Shown: positions 8,198 to 12,895 of the stretch, one piece after another
Layout of the letters: each line of letters starts with the position of its first letter
How positions within the stretch are numbered: the first letter of the stretch is position 1
NCBI GenBank assembly: GCA_031273385.1
Contig: JAISRY010000066.1
Span: forward strand, 1 to 12,895
Length of the DNA stretch: 12,895 nucleotides
Reading direction: 5' to 3'
From: Tannerellaceae bacterium
GTDB taxonomy: Bacteria > Bacteroidota > Bacteroidia > Bacteroidales > Tannerellaceae
Notes under the pieces: generated by a model
Seen by the model: the letters and a program-made list of their open reading frames with translations, nothing else
Told to the model about the DNA's origin: nothing
Database searches by the model: none
Position numbers and translations under genes: made by a program

Positions 8198-8239
8198 AAA
8201 AACCCTTATTCCAGGGCGAAAAACCCTTACTTGAGGACG
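8198..8239. repeat. Two copies of a second 21-bp repeat
   Basis: Two adjacent 21-base units lie at 8198-8218 and 8219-8239. The first ten bases (AAAAACCCTT) are identical and the rest is similar (ATTCCAGGGCG and ACTTGAGGACG). The second unit includes the stop and last few codons of the GT-C gene (8227 onward on the minus strand). Read on the minus strand, each unit gives AAGGGTTTTT, and the first could form a very weak CCCT/AGGG hairpin followed by U residues. Confidence 0.75.
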
Positions 8240-10221
8240 AATAATCTGATCCGGTACGCCGCAAAACAGCCTTTCGGGAAGCTGCCTCCGGGCTTGGCCA
8301 ATATAATCTGGAACCCGTTCGCGCCCTCTTTGAACGCTTTCGCGGGGACGGGGATCATGTAATTTTGCCGGCTTTTACTGTCGCCATTCCGCTGGAACAG
8401 TTCGCCGTATTCCCTTCTGACGCTGACCGCTTTTCCGTTCACGAGCAGGAGGATCTGATCGTCGGCAGTGATGCCCTCCATCTCCAGTACGACGGCCATA
8501 TCGCTCTTAACCTCCGGAAGATTAATCTGATACTCATTCGAGTAGGGATACTCCTCATGTAAAAACTCAACGATGGCGTTCGGCGTGAACGGCTGACTTT
8601 TATCCCACGAGAAGATAGAGACATAGCGATTGCTCATGTCATATTCGAATTTCATATTGTGAATAACGTATTCCCTGGTTTCCGGATCCGTCATGACATT
8701 GTAGAAATAATAATCCGCCATCAACCAACCTTTATCGGCGCTATCCATCAATTTTATCAGCCCTTCGGTCGAATAGGCGTTGGGCTGAACCGTATCGACG
8801 GGGTAGTTCACATAGTTATGTTGCCCCGTATCGTACAGCATTTGCCGGAACTGGTAGGAATTTCTGCCCAGGTAGAAATCCACGTATGCCGGCATCGTAC
8901 TGATCAACAGGTCGTTCTCGCCGAGATGTTGCTTTACTTTCGCCAGGGAACTCTTCCAGTCGGGGAAATAAAAAGAGCTGAGCGCGCGGGGAACCAACTC
9001 GCCATGTTCCGTGTTTTTCATCAACCGGACAGATTTCCTTATCGTCGGGAAAAAACCGGTCGCACCGATAACGGCAACGGCTAAAATCACAGGTTTGAAG
9101 AGCTTGAAGGATTTGAAACGCTTTTCCAGCAGGAAGACGATCGTGTCGACAGCCAAGGCGATCGCGATGAGGAACAGCGGATAAATATACATCAGGTAAC
9201 GGGGCAGGGAGGGCTCCCGGAAAACAAAGCTCATCACGAGAAACAGGCCGGCAAAGATCGCCGTCAGGTAATACCCCGCTTTCCGGTACCTGGCGATGGA
9301 GGCGATAAAACCGGCAAAGCCCAGCATATAAATGGGTGTGTAATCACTCCTTAATACGTCAAAATAGATATTGAACGTCTCATAAGGCGCCGTCGTCCAC
9401 AGCTCGGAGAGGCGCGTCAGGTTCGGCAGTACCCAGACGACCACCGGCTCAGGCAAAAACAACAGCAAAACAGGTTTGATCAGCTCCTGGATAGCCGGCA
9501 CGAAAACCACCATCGAAACCGCCAGGAAGAGGTAGGAGATAACCGCCTCAAGGCTGAGGAATCGCGCTTTCCGGCTGACCAGGCTATGCACGAAAAGCAA
9601 CAGGTAATAAAACAGGACGCCATAGACGGCCAAAAAGGTCAATTGGTGAGACATCAGGGAGAGGACAAACACCGCAAGCGCCATCCACAGGTACCTGGGC
9701 TGCCATTTCAGGTAGTTCAATAGCCGGCTCTTCCGCTCCTGAAAACCGCCGTCTACATTGATGGCGCGGCCAAGGAGGTAGAGGAACAGCAGGAAAAAGA
9801 AAGCAAAGATGGCATAGTTCCTGGAGATGCGCGACCAGAAAACCAGATAGGTCGAACAGGTGACAAGCGCCGCCGACAACAAGCCCACGCTCCGGTTGAA
9901 ATACCGCTTCGCAAAAAGATAAACCAACGGCACCAGCAACGTACCGAAAACGACGCTCGGGAACCGCGCCCAAAACTCACTGACGCCGAACAGCTTGAAA
10001 AACGGAACGATAAACATCGTCAACAAAATCCCGTTGTTGTCATTCGTAAACAGCGACTGTTCCGGAAAATGGCGCGCCGTATTCACATGCACATACTCGT
10101 CCACCCACAGCGTAAGGTACCCTACATTATAAATACGCAACAGAAACGCCATAACGGCCAACACCAGCAGGAGGATGGCAAACAAGTCAAACTCAAATGA
10201 TCCTATCTTATACTTTTTCAT
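8227..10221 (-). CDS. GT-C family membrane glycosyltransferase (PMT_2/ArnT-like)
   Basis: A 664-residue integral membrane protein of the GT-C superfamily, whose members use polyprenyl-phosphate sugars as donors on the periplasmic face. After the first membrane segment (about 12-30) comes LWVDEYVHVNTARH with acidic D41-E42, the usual catalytic position in the first outer loop. WARFPSVVFGTLLVPLVYLF and FWSRISRNYAIFAFF are typical of the PMT_2 (dolichyl-P-mannose mannosyltransferase-like) group. About 10-12 hydrophobic segments extend to about residue 395, followed by a hydrophilic C-terminal part of about 270 residues that should face the periplasm. Its last 110 residues (LPEVKSDMAVVLEMEG, ILLLVNGKAVSV, GANGFQIILAKPGG) look beta-rich. 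The ATG overlaps the stop of the GT2 gene (ATGA), so the two are probably translationally coupled. The acceptor (lipid, glycan or protein) cannot be read from the sequence. Confidence 0.88.
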   Translation of the reverse strand: MKKYKIGSFEFDLFAILLLVLAVMAFLLRIYNVGYLTLWVDEYVHVNTARHFPEQSLFTNDNNGILLTMFIVPFFKLFGVSEFWARFPSVVFGTLLVPLVYLFAKRYFNRSVGLLSAALVTCSTYLVFWSRISRNYAIFAFFFLLFLYLLGRAINVDGGFQERKSRLLNYLKWQPRYLWMALAVFVLSLMSHQLTFLAVYGVLFYYLLLFVHSLVSRKARFLSLEAVISYLFLAVSMVVFVPAIQELIKPVLLLFLPEPVVVWVLPNLTRLSELWTTAPYETFNIYFDVLRSDYTPIYMLGFAGFIASIARYRKAGYYLTAIFAGLFLVMSFVFREPSLPRYLMYIYPLFLIAIALAVDTIVFLLEKRFKSFKLFKPVILAVAVIGATGFFPTIRKSVRLMKNTEHGELVPRALSSFYFPDWKSSLAKVKQHLGENDLLISTMPAYVDFYLGRNSYQFRQMLYDTGQHNYVNYPVDTVQPNAYSTEGLIKLMDSADKGWLMADYYFYNVMTDPETREYVIHNMKFEYDMSNRYVSIFSWDKSQPFTPNAIVEFLHEEYPYSNEYQINLPEVKSDMAVVLEMEGITADDQILLLVNGKAVSVRREYGELFQRNGDSKSRQNYMIPVPAKAFKEGANGFQIILAKPGGSFPKGCFAAYRIRLFVLK

Positions 10222-10979
10222 AACGCCTTATCTTTTTCCAACCGTCTTTTAATGATTAATTTCAATGTCTTTATGATCGTACTTTTTACGTTCATCTTGC
10301 TCGTTCCCTGCTTCATGTCATAGCGCAGGATGAACGGGACTTCGCCGAAGATGACGTTCAGCTTGCGCAGCCGGAGGATAATATCGACCATCGCCTGAAA
10401 GCCCTGCTGGTCGATGAAGCGGCTGCCATACCGCGCGAACGCCTCCTTGAGTACCCTTGCCCGGTATGCGCGGTAGCCGCACGTAAAATCCTTTACCCCC
10501 CGGATGGGCAGGATCAGCCGGAAGATGCAGGAAGCCATCAGGCTGAGGAAAACCCGGTAGCGCGAAAGCCCGTACACGCGCGACCCTTTCTGGTACCGCG
10601 AAGCGATCACCACATCGTATCCCTCGCGCATCGTATTGACCATACGATAGATCAGCCCCGGCGTATGTGTGTCGTCGGCGTCCATCGTGATAACGATATC
10701 GCTGTCCGCCGCCCGTTCGGAAGCGAACAACAAGCCGTCGCGGATGGTCTGCCCCAGCCCCATGTTCTTTTCATGCTGCACGATTTTCAGCGGCATCCGC
10801 ATTTCATACGCTTTCAATATGTCCAACGTGCGATCCGTACTGCCGTCGTTTACGACGATAATCTCATAATCCTCAATCCCCGAATCGAGCAAATAGAAAC
10901 CGATCCTGTCCAATAGTTTCCCGATGCTCTCCTCCTCGTTATAGGCCGGCAATACGATGTATAACTGACTTTTCCTCAT
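10218..10979 (-). CDS. GT2 glycosyltransferase, DPM1-like polyprenyl-phosphate sugar synthase
   Basis: A 253-residue GT2 (GT-A fold) enzyme that resembles dolichyl-phosphate mannose synthase. It would transfer a sugar from a nucleotide donor to polyprenyl phosphate on the cytoplasmic face. Motifs: VLPAYNEEESIG (9-20), IIVVNDGSTDRT (40-51), NMGLGQTIRDGL, the metal-binding DADDTH (100-105), IASRYQKGS, and KDFTCGYRAYRARVL. There is no C-terminal hydrophobic pair of the GtrB kind, so it is a soluble or peripheral single-domain form; the C-terminus is basic (KTLKLIIKRRLEKDK), which may help it sit on the membrane. Its stop overlaps the start of the GT-C gene, a strong hint that it makes that enzyme's donor. 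The methyltransferase gene ends 19 bases upstream. Which sugar is loaded is unknown. Confidence 0.93.
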   Translation of the reverse strand: MRKSQLYIVLPAYNEEESIGKLLDRIGFYLLDSGIEDYEIIVVNDGSTDRTLDILKAYEMRMPLKIVQHEKNMGLGQTIRDGLLFASERAADSDIVITMDADDTHTPGLIYRMVNTMREGYDVVIASRYQKGSRVYGLSRYRVFLSLMASCIFRLILPIRGVKDFTCGYRAYRARVLKEAFARYGSRFIDQQGFQAMVDIILRLRKLNVIFGEVPFILRYDMKQGTSKMNVKSTIIKTLKLIIKRRLEKDKAL

Positions 10980-10998
10980 CTGAATGATACCTTATTAG

Positions 10999-11700
10999 TT
11001 ATGAATGGCGAATGATAAATACCCGGAGATACCCCTGGAAGCGGAAGATCTTCTTTGCCCAACGATAGATCCGCTTCAACCAACGGCTCTTGATACTGTC
11101 TTCAATCAGATTATCCGATGCGATGATACATTCCTGCAAGACGAGGCCGGCCTCCCGCAGTTCGCGCGACAGATTTTTGATCGCATATTCTTTCGGAAAC
11201 ATCCAGCGCCCCGCCATCCTTAAGGCCACGTACCCCAACTTATACGGGAGGCAATAATGGTTGGGGACGGCGATCACCATCACCCCGTCCGGTTTAAGCA
11301 CCTTTTTGTACTCGCGCAACAGCCGCGCCCGCTCCTCCACCGTATAATGCTCCACCACCCCGGAATTAAATACCACATCGTATTTTTCCGGAATCTCATC
11401 AAGATGAAACATATCACAGCAGAAAAAACAGGCCTCCCTCTGTTGCCTTTTAAAAAGCAAAGCCGCCCTTTCGAGAATATACGCATCGTAATCCAACAGC
11501 GTACAGGCCATATTTTCAGACAGTATCAGGCTTGTAATCCCGATACCCGAACCGATCTCGATAGATGTCCCGCCGCTTTTTGCGGCAGCGTCAATGATCC
11601 GCTTAATATCGCGGTGATACTCTTTCACGGTAAATCCCGTAAAATCCTGGCCTTGCCAGAATTTATTCCATACCTGCCTTTGATTATGCTGTCCGTTCAT
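10999..11700 (-). CDS. Class I SAM-dependent methyltransferase
   Basis: A 233-residue cytoplasmic methyltransferase with a Rossmann-like fold. Motif I is SIEIGSGIGITS (E48 to G54 the SAM-binding loop), an acidic motif II is LLDYD (D70/D72), motif III region is CDMFHLDEIPEKYDVV, and the post-motif segment is FNSGVVEHYTVEER, followed by VLKPDGVMVIAVPN. This pattern fits the Methyltransf_11/25 group, which includes many sugar O-methyltransferases and lipid methyltransferases. The C-terminus is basic and aromatic (SRWLKRIYRWAKKIFRFQGY), which suggests membrane association. It sits between wecB, whose end it overlaps by 17 bases, and the GT2 gene, so it probably methylates an intermediate of the same glycan pathway. 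The substrate is inferred only from context. Confidence 0.9.
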   Translation of the reverse strand: MNGQHNQRQVWNKFWQGQDFTGFTVKEYHRDIKRIIDAAAKSGGTSIEIGSGIGITSLILSENMACTLLDYDAYILERAALLFKRQQREACFFCCDMFHLDEIPEKYDVVFNSGVVEHYTVEERARLLREYKKVLKPDGVMVIAVPNHYCLPYKLGYVALRMAGRWMFPKEYAIKNLSRELREAGLVLQECIIASDNLIEDSIKSRWLKRIYRWAKKIFRFQGYLRVFIIRHS

Positions 11701-12868
11701 GATAGAATTTAGATTTTATAATAGCGACGATCCGTTCCGAGGCATGGCCATCCCCGTAAGGGTTAACGGCATGGCTCATGGCGTGATAGAGCGCCGGGTC
11801 TTCCATTAATGCGTTTGCTTTCTCCACGATTTTGCGCCTGTCCGTCCCGACCAGGACAACGGTTCCGGCCGCCAACGCCTCAGGCCGCTCCGTCGTTTCC
11901 CGCATCACCAGTACCGGCTTCCCCAGCCCCGGCGCCTCCTCCTGCACACCGCCGCTATCGGTCAGGATCAGCGTCGAAGCATCCATCAGATAGACAAAAG
12001 GCAGGTAATCCAACGGGTAAATCAGGAACACGTTCGGGAGGTCTCCCCTGCCGAGCATCTCATTCACCGGACGCTGGACATTGGGGTTCAAATGGACAGG
12101 ATAGACAAAATCGTAATCAGCATGTTTTTGCGCCAACTCCCTGATGGCTTCACAGATATGCAGGAACCCCTCCCCGAAATTCTCCCGCCGGTGGCCGGTA
12201 ATCAGGAGCAACCGCCGCTCCCCCCTCCGCCAGGCCTGAAGCAGTCCCCCGGACAATCCCCGCTCCCCCAACGCCGCCACGATCCCCTGCCCGACGTCCG
12301 CATCCTCGCGTACCTTGCGCAAACTCCACATCAACGCATCGACGACCGTATTGCCGGTCACGAACACCGCGTCCGCCGGAATACCCTCCGACAGTAAATT
12401 CTTCTTAGCCTCTTTCGTGGGGGAGAAATGGAGCGCCGCGATACGGCCGGTGAGTTGCCGGTTTATCTCTTCCGGCCAGGGGTTGTAAGGATTGTATGTC
12501 CGCAGCCCCGCCTCGACATGGGCGACAGGGATCTGCCGGTAGTAAGCGGCCAGGGCTGTCGCCATAGAGGTGGCCGTATCCCCATGCACAAATACGATAT
12601 CCGGCAAAGCGCGTGTCAACACCCCGCGCATCCCCAGCAGTACGGCAGCCGTTATATCATATAAGTCCTGTTCTTTCTTCATAATATCCAGGTCGTAATC
12701 CGGCTGAATATCAAACAAGGCAAGCGCCTGGTCTAACATCTCCCTATGCTGCCCCGTCACACAAACTTCCGCACTAAAATCATCCGCCTGTGCTTTAAAC
12801 TCCCTGACTAAAGGCGCCATCTTAATGGCCTCCGGCCTGGTACCAAAAACAAATAACAACTTCACCAT
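11684..12868 (-). CDS. wecB: UDP-N-acetylglucosamine 2-epimerase (non-hydrolysing)
   Basis: Interconverts UDP-GlcNAc and UDP-ManNAc in the cytoplasm, feeding ManNAc or ManNAc-uronic acid into surface glycans. The 394-residue protein begins VKLLFVFGTRPEAIKMAPL, a classic WecB opening; WbpI-type epimerases usually have a different one. It also has VHGDTATSMA, HVEAGLRT with E119, PWPEEINRQL with E133, GHRRENFG with H226, PVHLNPNVQRPV, and LTDSGGVQEEAPGLGKPVLVMRETTERPE. E119, E133 and H226 correspond to catalytic E117, E131 and H213 of E. coli WecB. ATG 12868 is chosen; a TTG at 12877 is also in frame but lies in the -7 box. It is the first visible gene of the minus-strand operon and overlaps the methyltransferase gene by 17 bases. 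No wecC-type dehydrogenase is in the window. Confidence 0.96.
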   Translation of the reverse strand: MVKLLFVFGTRPEAIKMAPLVREFKAQADDFSAEVCVTGQHREMLDQALALFDIQPDYDLDIMKKEQDLYDITAAVLLGMRGVLTRALPDIVFVHGDTATSMATALAAYYRQIPVAHVEAGLRTYNPYNPWPEEINRQLTGRIAALHFSPTKEAKKNLLSEGIPADAVFVTGNTVVDALMWSLRKVREDADVGQGIVAALGERGLSGGLLQAWRRGERRLLLITGHRRENFGEGFLHICEAIRELAQKHADYDFVYPVHLNPNVQRPVNEMLGRGDLPNVFLIYPLDYLPFVYLMDASTLILTDSGGVQEEAPGLGKPVLVMRETTERPEALAAGTVVLVGTDRRKIVEKANALMEDPALYHAMSHAVNPYGDGHASERIVAIIKSKFYHERTA

Positions 12869-12874
12869 AATGCG

Positions 12875-12882
12875 CAAAGTTA
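12875..12882 (-). promoter_or_regulatory. Bacteroidetes -7 box of the wecB operon
   Basis: On the minus strand this reads TAACTTTG, an exact TAnnTTTG match, only 6 bases before the wecB ATG. Transcription would start about 0-4 bases before the start codon, giving a leaderless or nearly leaderless message. The expected -33 position falls beyond the window edge and cannot be examined. Confidence 0.55.
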
Positions 12883-12895
12883 AACTAAAATCACG

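Noticed and set aside
8003..8362. Plus-strand frame across the convergent spacer, translating to seven-residue repeats (NGTGAIL, NRSGAIS, NGTGANK)
   Set aside because: The protein-level repeat is only the consequence of 21-bp DNA repeats, 21 being divisible by three. The frame overlaps the end of ahcY and the GT-C gene and has no start signal.

Overview
The window looks like a chromosomal segment from a member of the Bacteroidales. Nearly every intergenic region or gene start that can be examined carries the Bacteroidetes-type -7 box TAnnTTTG (TATATTTG, TACATTTG, TACTTTTG, TACCTTTG, and TAACTTTG on the minus strand). Shine-Dalgarno sequences are weak or missing, and MetG has the long form with a C-terminal tRNA-binding domain. 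The genus cannot be fixed from the sequence alone. All product names come from reading motifs; no database search was possible.

The left half is on the plus strand. Bases 1-351 are non-coding and hold a nest of 8-bp direct and inverted repeats (95-154), followed by a promoter. Then come a large membrane protein that appears to be a complete Wzx-type polysaccharide flippase fused to a complete TupA-like ATP-grasp domain (352-2475), a YgjP-like zinc metallopeptidase (2493-3260), methionyl-tRNA synthetase metG (3299-5362), a WbpE/DegT-type sugar aminotransferase (5438-6604) and S-adenosylhomocysteine hydrolase ahcY (6652-8070). metG, the aminotransferase gene and ahcY each have their own -7 box, so they are probably transcribed separately although the gaps are short.

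At 8071-8226 two convergent transcription units meet. This spacer holds a strong 17-bp terminator hairpin whose left arm is the last of three copies of a 21-bp tandem repeat, and then a second, unrelated 21-bp repeat that runs into the end of the minus-strand gene.

The right half is a compact minus-strand glycan operon, read from 12868 down to 8227: wecB (UDP-GlcNAc 2-epimerase), a class I SAM-dependent methyltransferase, a DPM1-like GT2 glycosyltransferase and a GT-C membrane glycosyltransferase. Neighbours overlap by 17 nt and 4 nt or are 19 nt apart. The likely division of labour is that WecB makes a ManNAc-type precursor, the GT2 loads a sugar on a polyprenyl phosphate, and the GT-C uses that lipid-linked sugar on the far side of the membrane. 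The methyltransferase would modify a sugar or lipid in the same pathway. With the flippase fusion and the WbpE-like aminotransferase, the window reads as surface-glycan functions interleaved with housekeeping genes (metG, ahcY). The most unusual object is the flippase-ATP-grasp fusion.
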